Made by a program: the position numbers and the translations under genes
Part shown: piece after piece, positions 1 through 9,491 of the stretch
Position numbering within the stretch: the first letter of the stretch is position 1
Layout: each line of letters begins with the position of its first letter
The notes under the pieces: generated by a model
Told to the model about the DNA's origin: nothing
Database searches by the model: none
The model's input: the letters and a program-made list of their open reading frames with translations, nothing else
Assembly: GCF_902806265.1 (NCBI RefSeq)
Contig: NZ_CADCVZ010000015.1
Location: 1 to 64,000 of the forward strand
DNA: 64,000 nucleotides
Source: an uncultured Sphingomonas sp.
GTDB lineage: Bacteria > Pseudomonadota > Alphaproteobacteria > Sphingomonadales > Sphingomonadaceae
Reading direction: 5' to 3'

Positions 1-413
1 TCAAGGGCAGCGCTGCCATGCACGCTGGGATTGATCTCGCCGGTCCGGTCGGAACCCCGATCTACGCCACCGCCGACGGCACCGTCAGCGACGCTGCCTG
101 GAACTCGGGCGGCTACGGCAACCTCGTTAAGCTTCACCACGGCCGCGGCATCGAAACCCGCTACGGCCACCTCTCGCAGATCCTGGTCCGCCCGGGCCAG
201 CGGGTGAAGCGTGGCGACATGATCGCCCGCATGGGCTCGACCGGCCGCTCGACCGGCTCTCATCTCCACTATGAAGTCCGGATCGACGGCCGCGCGGTGA
301 ATCCGATCCCCTTCATGAAGTCGACCGACTACCTGCTCGCCATCCGCAGCCGCGGCACCGGCCCCTCGATGGACCAGGTCGCGCTCGGCGGCCCCACTGC
401 CGGTAAGAAGTAA
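1..413 (+). CDS. M23-family metallopeptidase, C-terminal part (5' end outside window)
   Basis: Frame open from the window edge; HAGIDLAGPVGTPIYATADGTV...GYGNLVKLHHG...RYGHLS...GSTGRSTGSHLHYEV is a typical LytM/M23 signature. Confidence 0.92.
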   Translation, partial: KGSAAMHAGIDLAGPVGTPIYATADGTVSDAAWNSGGYGNLVKLHHGRGIETRYGHLSQILVRPGQRVKRGDMIARMGSTGRSTGSHLHYEVRIDGRAVNPIPFMKSTDYLLAIRSRGTGPSMDQVALGGPTAGKK

Positions 414-586
414 GCTGAAGCGACCGAGCGCGGCGCTAGGATTGCTTCGGCAATCCTGAGCAGCGCGGAGAGAGCGCTTTGGCCGGGCGGCCTGCGCCGG
501 TCAGGCGATAGGACCGACGGCTAGGATTCAATCCGTGCCGGCTCTTCAACTTGTCGAGACGCCACTCGGACCTTACCTCTTTCAAG

Positions 587-910
587 GTGACCGTTACCCT
601 GACCAACAGCGCTGCCAAGCGCGTCGCAGCGATCGCGCAGCGCCAGGGCAAGTCCCCCATGCTGCGCCTGTCCGTTGACGGCGGCGGCTGCGCCGGCTTC
701 ACCTACAGGTTCGCGCTGGCGGAAGGGGTCGACGGTGACGACACGGTCGCCGAGACTGATGGCGTGAAGCTCGTCGTCGACCCGATGAGCCTGGAATTGG
801 TGCAAGGCTCCGCGGTCGACTTCGTTGAGGATCTGGGCGGCGCCGCCTTCAAAGTTCAGAATCCCAACGCGGCCAGCGGCTGCGGCTGCGGCTCAAGCTT
901 CTCGATCTAG
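587..910 (+). CDS. erpA: HesB/IscA-type iron-sulfur cluster insertion protein (ErpA-like)
   Basis: LRLSVDGGGCAGFTYRF...NPNAASGCGCGSSFSI with the conserved C...CGC cysteines; GTG at 587 preferred over the TTG at 551. Confidence 0.85.
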   Translation: MTVTLTNSAAKRVAAIAQRQGKSPMLRLSVDGGGCAGFTYRFALAEGVDGDDTVAETDGVKLVVDPMSLELVQGSAVDFVEDLGGAAFKVQNPNAASGCGCGSSFSI

Positions 911-1010
911 CGTCATCTCCGCAGGCCGGGACTTCTGGCGTCCCGCTAATCTCGCGGAACCCGCCTTGCGCCGGGATGACGACTTCCCCCGTGCGCGCTA
1001 AGCGCACCCG

Positions 1011-1793
1011 ATGAAACTCGCCACCTTCAACATCAATGGCGTCCGCGCGCGCCTGCCGCGCCTGCTCGAATGGCTGGAGCGCGAACAGCCCGACATCGCT
1101 TGCCTGCAGGAGCTCAAGTGCGCCGATGAGGCGTTGCCGGTCGCCGACATTGAGGCGGCGGGCTACGGCGCGGTCTGGCACGGGCAGAAGGGGTTCAACG
1201 GCGTCGCCATGCTTGCGCGCGGCCGCACGCCCGACCTTCGCCGGATCGGCCTGCCCGGCGATCCCGACGATACCCACAGCCGCTACATTGAGGCGGAAGT
1301 TGACGGTTTGATCGTCGCCAGCCTCTACCTGCCCAACGGCAATCCGGTCGGGACGGAGAAGTTCAGCTACAAGCTCGCCTGGATGGAGCGCCTCCGCGCC
1401 CACGCCGCCGAACTGCTGAAGGAGGAGCGGGCGGTGGTCCTCGCCGGCGACTGGAACGTGCTGCCCGAGGACCGCGACGTCTTCTCCGCCAAGGCTGCCG
1501 CAAACGACGCCCTGATCCAACCCGAGACCCGCGCAGCCTGGCGCCGCATCCTCTACCAGGGCTGGACGGAGGCCCTACGCGCGCTCCACCCCGCCGAAGA
1601 CCGGCTTTATACCTTTTGGGATTACACCGCCGGCTGCTGGCAGCGCGACGCCGGTTTCCGCATCGACCATCTGCTGCTGTCGCCGATTGCCGCCGATCGC
1701 CTGGAAGCGGCCGGCGTCCACCGCTGGGCGCGCGGCGAGGAGAAAGCCTCGGACCACGCCCCGACCTGGATCAGCTTACGGGAGCCGGCCTGA
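1011..1793 (+). CDS. xth: Exodeoxyribonuclease III
   Basis: MKLATFNINGVRARLPRLLEWL...DIACLQELK...GDWNV...RIDHLLLSP...SDHAP: EEP-family motifs. Confidence 0.95.
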   Translation: MKLATFNINGVRARLPRLLEWLEREQPDIACLQELKCADEALPVADIEAAGYGAVWHGQKGFNGVAMLARGRTPDLRRIGLPGDPDDTHSRYIEAEVDGLIVASLYLPNGNPVGTEKFSYKLAWMERLRAHAAELLKEERAVVLAGDWNVLPEDRDVFSAKAAANDALIQPETRAAWRRILYQGWTEALRALHPAEDRLYTFWDYTAGCWQRDAGFRIDHLLLSPIAADRLEAAGVHRWARGEEKASDHAPTWISLREPA

Positions 1794-1873
1794 AGCGGAG
1801 CAGCGGCTAGTGCGCTGATCTCTGCTCCACACCGACTCCCGTACGCCCGTCGAAACGGGTGGCTTTGGCTGTT

Positions 1874-4255
1874 TTACAGGACCAAGCCGGTCAGGTTGTG
1901 CACTCCGGTCACCGCCACGGTGAAGTCGGCCAGCCCGTCGCCGTTCACGTCGCCTGCGATGAAGCTATTGGTCCCGTCGTTGTAGACCCGCAGCTGCCCT
2001 GCGACCTTCGTGAAGGCGCCCGCACCGACGTTGGTGAAGCCCTGATCGCCGGTGACGAGTTCATTGGCGTCGATTTGGCTGAAGTCCAGCACGTCGCCGC
2101 TGCGCCAATCAGTGACACGGTCGTTACGCGCGTTGGCAGCCGAGTCGAAGATGAAGCGGTCGTTGCCGCTGCCGCCGGTCAGTAGGTCGGCCCCGCCGCG
2201 TCCGTTGAGCAGGTCGTTTCCACCCTGGCCGAGTAGCGCATTCCCGACCGCATCGCCGGACATCCGGTCGCCATAGGCGCTTCCGGAAACACGCTCGATC
2301 CCGATCAGCGTGTCGCCGCTAGCCTCGCCGTAAAGCTGCGTCGTCCGGGTCAGGTCGACGTCCACTGCCGCCCCGGACCATTTGTAATTGACGGTGTCCC
2401 GGCCGAGGCCGCCGCACAACACGTCCGTCCCACCTGATCCGACCAGCGTGTCGTTGCCCTCGCGAGCGTCGACCCGATCGTTGCGGGGCGTTCCCCTTAG
2501 CGTGTCGTCGCCGGCCGTGCCGACCAGCGTTGGCGCGCTGATAGTTGTCGGTGGCGGCAGCGGCGGCGGCGGCGGCGGCGGCGGGGGCGGCGGCGGCGGG
2601 ACGGGCGTCTGGGTTGCGGTCGGCGTCACGCCGGGGATCGAATTATGTACCCCGTCAAGCGTGACCGTGAAGTCCGCATTGCCGTCGCCGTCAAGGTCGC
2701 CAGCGATGAAGGTTCTGGTCCCATCGTTGAACACCCGGAGCTGGCCGGCGACCTTGGTGAAGGCCTCCGAACCGATCGCGGTGAAGCCCTGCACTCCCGC
2801 GACCAGGCTGTTTGCGTCGACCGCGGTGAAGTCGAGGATGTCCCCTGCCTCCCAATCGGTGATCCGGTCGCCGTCAGCGTGGATCGCCGAGCCGAACACG
2901 AAGCGGTCGGTGCCGGTGCCGCCCGTCAGGACGTCGGCTCCGCCGCGCCCTTCGAGCACATCGTTGCCGGCCAGCCCCTTGAGGACGTTGGTGCCGGCGT
3001 CGCCCCGCAGCTTGTCCGCCTTCGCGCTCCCCGTGAGGTTCTCAACGGTGCGCAGAGTGTCGCCGGAGGCATCGCCGTTCACCTGGGTCGCCCGGGTCAG
3101 GTCCACGTCGACCCCTGCGCCGGACCAGTGGTAGCTCACGGTATCGACGCCATTGCCGCCGATCATGAGGTCCGCGCCGCCGGTGCCGTTCAGTACGTCG
3201 TTGCCGTCGCCACCATCCATGGTGTCGCTCCCCGACGTCCCGTTCAGCACGTCGTCGCCCGACGGGGCCGGCGGCGGTGGCGGTGGCGGCGGCGGTGGCG
3301 GCGGCGGCGGCGGCGGGGGCGGCGGTGCGACCTCGAAGCCGTCGACCATGTACTTCTGGAGCAGGTCGAAGAAGTTGGATTCACCCTTGGTCGGGCTGCC
3401 CATGAACATGGAGTAGGTCGCCGGCCACCAGAAGCCGCCGCCCCACGCGGTACCCGACACGCCGTTCGCCTCCATATACTGGATGGCGCGCTCCTGCACT
3501 TCCAGCCAGCGGGCATCGTTGCTCGGTACGCCGAATTCGCCGATGAAGCCCTTGAGATTGTTGGCCTTGAGCCAGTCGAAGAATGGCTTCAGCTTGTCCA
3601 CCCCAACGTTCGCGTAGGCGCCTTCCTGGTCGTAGCTGCCGACATAGGTGCCGGACGAGTTCCGATCGAAATACTGGTGCGCTTCGTAGATGATGTTGTT
3701 GGCCGGATCGCGCAGGATGAAGTCGCGATTGATCGACATCCAGCTATGAGCGCCAGACCAGCCGTCGCCGTTGGCGTAGATCGCTTGGGTCGCGTCAACG
3801 GTCCGGATCGCGTCCACCGCCGCCTGGGCCGCGGCTTTCCAGATGCCGGCGCCGCCCATGTTGTGCGGCTCGTTCATGATGCCATAGCCGACCAGCGCGG
3901 GCGAATCCTTGATGGCGCCCGCGAGCTTCTGCCAGAAATCGGCGAACTGCGCGTTCGACACGCTGGCCGAGCCGATCGTCTGGTCGTTGTACCGGCCGTA
4001 ATTATGCAGGTCGACGATGACCTTGACGCCAAGCGTCTGGGCATCGGCCAGGAACTGCTTCAGCCGCGCCAGCTCGGTCGGGTCGAGTGGGCCGCCCAGG
4101 GTGGGCTGCATCCGCTCCCAGCCGAACGGCAGACGGATGAGCTCAACACCACGGTCGGCGTAGTACTTGATCTCGTCGAAGTTCGGGTAATGATAGTCAC
4201 GGCCATAAACATTCCCGTAACCGAATTCGGCCCCCGATAAATTAATGCCGATCAT
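1874..4255 (-). CDS. GH5-type cellulase/endoglucanase with two poly-Pro linkers and two RTX/hemolysin-type Ca-binding modules
   Basis: [12 protein letters not shown] start (shared with paralog at 7698..9491), [11 protein letters not shown] and GFIGEFGVP catalytic-region motifs, then [16 protein letters not shown]-like nonapeptides. No N-terminal signal peptide, consistent with type I secretion. Confidence 0.85.
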   Translation of the reverse strand: MIGINLSGAEFGYGNVYGRDYHYPNFDEIKYYADRGVELIRLPFGWERMQPTLGGPLDPTELARLKQFLADAQTLGVKVIVDLHNYGRYNDQTIGSASVSNAQFADFWQKLAGAIKDSPALVGYGIMNEPHNMGGAGIWKAAAQAAVDAIRTVDATQAIYANGDGWSGAHSWMSINRDFILRDPANNIIYEAHQYFDRNSSGTYVGSYDQEGAYANVGVDKLKPFFDWLKANNLKGFIGEFGVPSNDARWLEVQERAIQYMEANGVSGTAWGGGFWWPATYSMFMGSPTKGESNFFDLLQKYMVDGFEVAPPPPPPPPPPPPPPPPPPPAPSGDDVLNGTSGSDTMDGGDGNDVLNGTGGADLMIGGNGVDTVSYHWSGAGVDVDLTRATQVNGDASGDTLRTVENLTGSAKADKLRGDAGTNVLKGLAGNDVLEGRGGADVLTGGTGTDRFVFGSAIHADGDRITDWEAGDILDFTAVDANSLVAGVQGFTAIGSEAFTKVAGQLRVFNDGTRTFIAGDLDGDGNADFTVTLDGVHNSIPGVTPTATQTPVPPPPPPPPPPPPPLPPPTTISAPTLVGTAGDDTLRGTPRNDRVDAREGNDTLVGSGGTDVLCGGLGRDTVNYKWSGAAVDVDLTRTTQLYGEASGDTLIGIERVSGSAYGDRMSGDAVGNALLGQGGNDLLNGRGGADLLTGGSGNDRFIFDSAANARNDRVTDWRSGDVLDFSQIDANELVTGDQGFTNVGAGAFTKVAGQLRVYNDGTNSFIAGDVNGDGLADFTVAVTGVHNLTGLVL
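2549..2600. repeat. GGC-rich triplet tract encoding poly-Pro linker 2
   Basis: ggtggcggcagcggcggcggcggc...; encodes [17 protein letters not shown] on the minus strand. Confidence 0.85.
3270..3326. repeat. GGC/GGT triplet tract encoding poly-Pro linker 1
   Basis: ggcggcggtggcggtggcggcggcggtggcggcggc...; encodes about 19 consecutive Pro. Confidence 0.9.
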
Positions 4256-4468
4256 AGTATCCCCCCCGGGATGTTCTTGAGACAAGATACAAAACAATCA
4301 TTTGTGTAGTCGCTAGGCGCTACCCATGAGTCAGTTCTACGTTGAAAGTGTTACTCGGTTCTTAGCGCGGCATTGCCCCGCAGGGCGGAAGGTTCAGCGA
4401 GCTGCCCTGGGAACTAAGATCACTAGCGATATTCTTGCGCTCATCGCGCAGTAGACGCGTCCGCAGGC

Positions 4469-5605
4469 CTACCGGAGCGCTTTCTCGTACACCCGGTAAA
4501 CCTTGTTGATTCTGGCGCCGGGCAGCTGGGCGATGCTGATCATCCCGTCATTGTCGTCCAGCACCCACCCGATCTCCCCACGCGACGCACCATAGCTCTC
4601 GATGCACACGGCCCGCGTTCGCTCGATCATCATAAAAGCCAGCTGCCCCGCTAGCCGGCTGCCCTGGAGCGCCTTCGCCACCCCCATCAGCGGCACCCGT
4701 ATCCGGCGCACCCGCGGCCGTCGGAGCCGCCACAGCAGCTTGGCCCAGCCGAACGGGAACAACCTCCCATCAAGATCGCGAATAAGCTCGTTGATGTCGG
4801 GGATGGTGATCATGAAGCCGCGCGCGACCCCGTCCACCTCCGCCACATAAACCAGATCTTCGAAGATGATCGGCTTCAGCTTCTTGCCCGCATAGGCGAT
4901 CTCCGCCTCCGTTAGCGGAACAAAGCCCCAGTTGTCCGACCAGGCGTCGTTGAGCAGCCCAAGAATCAGCGGCGCTTCCTCGTCGAACCGCCGCTTGTTC
5001 ACCCGCCGCACCCGGATTCGCCCGTTGCGCTGTCCGCTTTCCACCAGCCGCTGGATCAGCGGCGGCATCTCCACCCGGATGTCGAGCTCATAAGTATAAA
5101 GGTCCTTAACCCCGTGGTAGCCGGCCGCCTCCAGCCATCCGCGATATCCCCGCCGATGGTGGCCCATCATCGCGGTCGGTGGCTCGTCGAAGCCCTCGAC
5201 CAGCAGCCCCGGCTGGTCCCAGATCGACAGGCTGATCGGCCCCAGCGCCCGGTTCATCCCCGCCGCCCGCAGCCAGTCCTCCGCAGTCCCGAGCAGCGCC
5301 GCCGCGGCCTCGGCGTCCAGCGCCTCCAACATGCCGATGAGCCCGGTACCCGCACCCATCTGCTCCAGCACCAGCGCGTCCACCTGCGCGCTGATCCGGC
5401 CGACCGCGCGCCCGTCGCGCTCCGCTAACCAGAAGGCGGCGCGGGCATGTTCGAACCACGGGTTCTTGCCCGGGGTGATCAGCGCCAGCTCCTCGCTCTT
5501 CAGCGGCGGCACCCACTGCGGATCCTCGCGGTAGACGTCCCACAGCAGGTCAACGAAGCGGCGGCGATCTGCCTTGGTGCTGACGGGGCGGATGACGAGG
5601 CTCAT
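4469..5605 (-). CDS. GNAT-superfamily N-acyltransferase (378 aa)
   Basis: IRPVSTKADRRRFVDLLWDVYREDPQWVPPLKSE...NPWFEHARAAFWLAERDGRAVGRISAQ is an acyltransferase-like family N-terminus. Confidence 0.7.
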   Translation of the reverse strand: MSLVIRPVSTKADRRRFVDLLWDVYREDPQWVPPLKSEELALITPGKNPWFEHARAAFWLAERDGRAVGRISAQVDALVLEQMGAGTGLIGMLEALDAEAAAALLGTAEDWLRAAGMNRALGPISLSIWDQPGLLVEGFDEPPTAMMGHHRRGYRGWLEAAGYHGVKDLYTYELDIRVEMPPLIQRLVESGQRNGRIRVRRVNKRRFDEEAPLILGLLNDAWSDNWGFVPLTEAEIAYAGKKLKPIIFEDLVYVAEVDGVARGFMITIPDINELIRDLDGRLFPFGWAKLLWRLRRPRVRRIRVPLMGVAKALQGSRLAGQLAFMMIERTRAVCIESYGASRGEIGWVLDDNDGMISIAQLPGARINKVYRVYEKALR

Positions 5606-5650
5606 GGCAGGGGAGGGCTAGCCCCAAAGCTGACCCCGCGCCACCGCCCG

Positions 5651-6956
5651 CTACAATCCTCGCACCATCGGCCTGCCGCCGCCGCCCAGCATTAGCTCGG
5701 ACAGCGCCCACACCATCGCGTCCGCCCGGTACGGCGACCCGCGGGCAGTATAGCCGCCGGGCGTGAAGCCGGTCAGCTCGTCCTCCAGTTCGGGGAAGAA
5801 GCCGGCCAGCCAACAGCGCCCGGACTCGAACAGCGCCGCCACCGGCTCCGCCCGGGCCGCCTTGCCGCGGGTGGCGTGCACCTTACGCACGGCCAGCATC
5901 GGCGCCGCGCCCTTCAATACGCTTAGCACCATGTCGCCGCCGTTGTTGGCCTCCGCCACCACCCGTTCGGCGCCCCAGCTGTCGGCCGCGGCGACGACCT
6001 TGCGGGCCCAGCGGTCCGGCCGCTCGCCGCGGCAGCTCGCATCCGCCAGCACCACCCCGCGCCCGTCCCGGGTCAGCCCGCACACCAGGATGCCGCAGGC
6101 GTCGCCTTCCGCGGTGGCGGGCGGGTCCACCCCGACCACCACCCGGACGCAGCCAAGCGGTCCGGGCATCAACCGCCGCGCTTCCAGCAGGTCGCGCGTC
6201 CACAGCGCGCCGTCCGCTTCCTCCAGCAGCTCGCCGTCCAGCTCCTGCCGGCCGAGGCGCGTCCCGGCATAAGCCGCTTCGATCGCCTGGATAAAGGCGG
6301 GCGGCAGGTCGACATTCTCCCGGGTTCGTCCGCCGCGCACCGCGACTCCGGGCAGCGCCTTGATCCGCTTGAGCAGGCCGGTGTTGCCCGGCGTGGTGGT
6401 GACCAGCACCCGCGGCTGCGGGCCCAGCCGCATCCCCATCATGAGGTTGTCCCAACTATTGTCGGCGTCGCGCCATTTGCCCAGCTCGTCGGCCCAGGCG
6501 AAATGATGCTGGGGGCCGCGCAGCCGCTCCCCATCGGCGCCCGAGAAAGCGTGGGCGACCGCCCCGGACTCGAACCGCAAGCTCGCTCCGGCTGGCCGAC
6601 CATTTCAGCTTCTCGCCCGGTGGGTTGCAGCACAGCAGGCCGCTTTCTCCTTCCACCATCACCCGCGCGACTTCCTCCAGCGTCGCCCCGACCAGCGCGA
6701 TGCGCGCGCCGGGATGACGGCGGGCCTGTTCCAGGATCCATTCGGAACCGCTGCGGGTTTTGCCGAACCCGCGCCCCGCCAGCAGGGGCCATACCCGCCA
6801 GTCGCCTTCCGGCTCCCACTGGTTCGTGCCTGCCGCGGCATCCCACGTCCAGGCAAAGGCACGCACGTCCGCAGGCGACAGGGCGGCCCAGACGCGGCTC
6901 TTGATCTCGTCCAGTTCCCGCGACAGCCGCCGCAGCAGCGTCAGGTAGCGCTTCAC
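5651..6956 (-). pseudogene. Phage/GTA-type terminase large subunit, disrupted by a 1-nt frameshift
   Basis: N-terminal half in one frame (WPLLAGRGFGKTRSGSEWI Walker A; ends KWSASRSEL), continued in another frame by RFESGAVAHAFSGADGERLRGPQHHFAWADELGKW...VVGVDPPAT...GSPYRADAMVWAL. The junction GAGCTTGCGGTTCGAG has one extra T relative to GAG CTG CGG TTC GAG. Confidence 0.85.
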
Positions 6957-7501
6957 GCCTCCGTGCCCTGTCCCGGCTCCTTGCCCTCGAGAGGGACGTC
7001 GGTGAGCAGCTTCATGCGCCGCATCACCTCAAGCCGCTTGGTCGCCTCAGAAAGGTCCGATCGCTTGGGCAGGACGTCGCCGGGCGCTTGCCCCATGCTC
7101 TGGCGATGCCGTTGCAACATCGCGTGGGCCAGCTTGGCGTCCATGCCGCTCATGCGCGCGGTCGCGTCATCGTCCGTTTCGATTCCGTCCAGCAGTTCGC
7201 GCGCGCGCCGGACCAGGTCGGCCTCCAGCGCCGCATAGCCCTGCTCCTGGGCGGCCACCCAGGCGTCCTGAAAAGCTTTGCTCCGCCGCCGCAGCCGGTA
7301 CACGGTGGTGGTGTCCACCCCAGCCGTCTATGCCGACATCCGCACGTTGCAGGTCGACGCGAAACAATCGAGGAACGCCTTTCGCTTGACCGCGCTGAAT
7401 GCACGCCCCGGTGCCTTCCGCGCCTGCAACAGCCGTCCCTTGCCCCGCGCTGATCGCCGGCTCCGCTTCTTTGCCCATCTGGTCCCCTCCCGCTCGTGCA
7501 A
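6953..7501 (-). pseudogene. Phage/GTA-type terminase small subunit, interrupted by an in-frame TAG
   Basis: In one frame: ...APGRAFSAVKRKAFLDCFASTCNVRMSA-TAG(7330-7328)-TAGVDTTTVYRLRRRSKAFQDAWVAAQEQGYAALEADLVRRARELLDG. The helix-turn-helix-like N-terminal region is split by the stop. Confidence 0.8.
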
Positions 7502-7543
7502 CGAAAAGGTGATTACGTTTTGTCAAATACGTAATTCCCAACG

Positions 7544-7575
7544 AAAAAGCCGTAGGGCCCCCGGCCCACGGCTTT
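7544..7575 (-). terminator. Intrinsic terminator downstream of the second GH5 gene
   Basis: Minus-strand AAAGCCGTGGGCC-loop-GGCCCTACGGCTTTTT, with T-run only in the minus orientation. Confidence 0.75.
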
Positions 7576-7697
7576 ACGAACTCCAACGTGCAAGTAAGTA
7601 CCGAAACAGCGTTACGCTGTCAAGCCAAAACTAACCAAAAAGGTTCATGTAGGTTCAGCGCGAGGGCGGCCCGGCTGCGCCCTCGCTCCTGGACTTC

Positions 7698-9491
7698 CTA
7701 AAGCACCAGCCCCGTCAGGTTGTGCAGGCCCGCAACCGTGACGGTGAAGTCCGCTACGCCATCGCCGTTCACGTCGCCGGCGATGAAGCTGTTGGTGCCA
7801 TCTTCATAGACCCGCAGCTGCCCTGCGACCTTGGTGAAGGAACCCGACCCAATGTCGATAAAAGCCTGGTTGCCCGTCACCCGTTCGTTGGCATCGATCC
7901 GGCTGAAGTCGAGCAGGTCGCCTCCGCGCCAATCGACTACCCGATCGCCATTGGCGCTGCCTGTCGAATCGAAGATGAAGCGATAGCTGCCGCTGCCGCC
8001 GATCAGGACGTCTTTGCCGCCCCGACCGTTGAGCGTGTCGTTGCCGCCGTTTCCGTTGAGCGAGTTCGCGCCGGCGTCGCCGCTCAGCAGGTCGCTCTTC
8101 GCGCTGCCTGCAACGGACTCGATCCCGATCAGTGTGTCGCCGGAGGCATCACCATTCCGCTGGGTCGCCCGGGTCAGGTCGACATTCACTCCGGCGCCGG
8201 ACCAATGATAGCTGACGGTGTCGATGCCCGAACCTCCGGCCATCACGTCCGCGCGCCCGGTTCCCACCAGCACGTCGTTGCCTTCGCGGCCGTCGATGCG
8301 GTCGGCGTTCGGCGTTCCGCTCAGCCGGTCGTCTCCCGCCGTGCCGACCCGGGTCGGATTGCTGATGGTGGTGGTCGGCGGCGGTGGCGGCGGCGGCGTG
8401 GTTACGTCGTCAGTGTCGTTGTCACTGCCGCCGTCTGCGCCGCCGTCATTGTCGTTGTCGGTCCCGCCGTCATTGTCGTTGTCACTGCCGCCGTCATTGT
8501 CGTTGTCGGTGTCGCGGTCACCGTCGTCGCCACTGTCGCCGTCATTGTCGTCGTCACTGTCGCCGTCACTGTCGCCGCCGCCCATGAGGTCCTTCAGTGC
8601 CTCGAAGTAGTCAGTCTCACCCTTAGTCGGGCTACCCATGAACATGGAATAGTTCTGGGACCACCAGAAGCCGCCGCCCCAGCCAGTGCCGGCAATGCCG
8701 TTTGCCTCCATGTACTCGATGGCGCGCTCCTGCACCTCCAGCCAGCGGTCGTCGTTGCTCGGTACGCCGAACTCGCCGATGAAGCCCTTGAGATTGTTGG
8801 CCTTGAGCCAATCTACGAAGGGTTTCAGTCGGTCCACCCCGACGTTCGCGTAGGCGCCTTCCTGATCGTAGCTGCCGACATAGGTGCCGGACGAGTTCCG
8901 ATCGAAATACTGGTGCGCTTCGTAGATGATGTTGTTGGCCGGGTCGCGCAGGATGAAGTCCTTGTTGAACCTCAGCCAGCTGTGGGCTCCCGACCAGCCA
9001 TCGCCGCTAGCGTAGATCGCTTCCGTACCGTCAACCCTGCGGATCGCGTCTACCGCGGCCTGCGCAGCGGCCTTCCAGATACCGGCGCCGCCCATGTCAT
9101 GCGGCTCGTTCATGAGGCCGTAGCCGACCAGCGCGGGCGAGCCCTTAATGGCGCCCGCGAGCTTCTGCCAGAAATCGGCGAACTGCGCGTTCGACACGCT
9201 CCCCGAACCGATCGTCTTGCCATAGTACCGGCCGTAGTTGTGCAGATCGACGATGACGTTGACGCCTACGCTATGCGCATCCGCCAGAAACTGCTTCAGG
9301 CGACCAAGCTCGATCGGATTCAGGGGACCGCCGGCAGTGGGCTGCATTCGCTCCCAATCGAATGGGAGCCGGATCAGCTCCGCGCCGCGCTCGGCGTAGT
9401 ACTTGATCTCGCCGATCCCCGGATAATGGTAATCACGGCCATAGGTGTTGCCGGAGCCGAACTCGGCTCCCGACAGATTGATTCCGATCAT
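7698..9491 (-). CDS. GH5-type cellulase/endoglucanase with Asp/Asn/Gly-rich linker and RTX-like Ca-binding module
   Basis: [25 protein letters not shown]... nearly co-linear with 1874..4255 over the catalytic domain; GREGNDVLVGTGRADVMAGG RTX repeats. Confidence 0.85.
   Translation of the reverse strand: MIGINLSGAEFGSGNTYGRDYHYPGIGEIKYYAERGAELIRLPFDWERMQPTAGGPLNPIELGRLKQFLADAHSVGVNVIVDLHNYGRYYGKTIGSGSVSNAQFADFWQKLAGAIKGSPALVGYGLMNEPHDMGGAGIWKAAAQAAVDAIRRVDGTEAIYASGDGWSGAHSWLRFNKDFILRDPANNIIYEAHQYFDRNSSGTYVGSYDQEGAYANVGVDRLKPFVDWLKANNLKGFIGEFGVPSNDDRWLEVQERAIEYMEANGIAGTGWGGGFWWSQNYSMFMGSPTKGETDYFEALKDLMGGGDSDGDSDDDNDGDSGDDGDRDTDNDNDGGSDNDNDGGTDNDNDGGADGGSDNDTDDVTTPPPPPPPTTTISNPTRVGTAGDDRLSGTPNADRIDGREGNDVLVGTGRADVMAGGSGIDTVSYHWSGAGVNVDLTRATQRNGDASGDTLIGIESVAGSAKSDLLSGDAGANSLNGNGGNDTLNGRGGKDVLIGGSGSYRFIFDSTGSANGDRVVDWRGGDLLDFSRIDANERVTGNQAFIDIGSGSFTKVAGQLRVYEDGTNSFIAGDVNGDGVADFTVTVAGLHNLTGLVL
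8440..8571. repeat. 24-bp tandem repeat, about 5.5 units, coding for an 8-aa DNDNDGGx linker
   Basis: ccgccgtcattgtcgttgtcggtc / ccgccgtcattgtcgttgtcactg / ccgccgtcattgtcgttgtcggtg / tcgcggtcaccgtcgtcgccactg / tcgccgtcattgtcgtcgtcactg. Confidence 0.85.

Noticed and set aside
2645-4240. 531-aa plus-strand ORF opposite the first GH5 gene
   Set aside because: High-GC antisense artefact; its translation is low-complexity Arg/Val/Ala and a clear GH5-RTX protein lies on the other strand.
7328-7330. TAG in the small terminase as recoded amber codon
   Set aside because: Other genes in the window use standard stops and the adjoining large-subunit gene is also damaged; decay is simpler.
7512-7535. 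attacgt...acgtaat inverted repeat upstream of the terminase remnant as an operator
   Set aside because: Only 7-bp arms in a locally AT-rich stretch; insufficient evidence.
8440-8571. CRISPR array
   Set aside because: Units are contiguous 24-bp coding repeats without spacers; no other spaced direct repeats or cas genes were seen.
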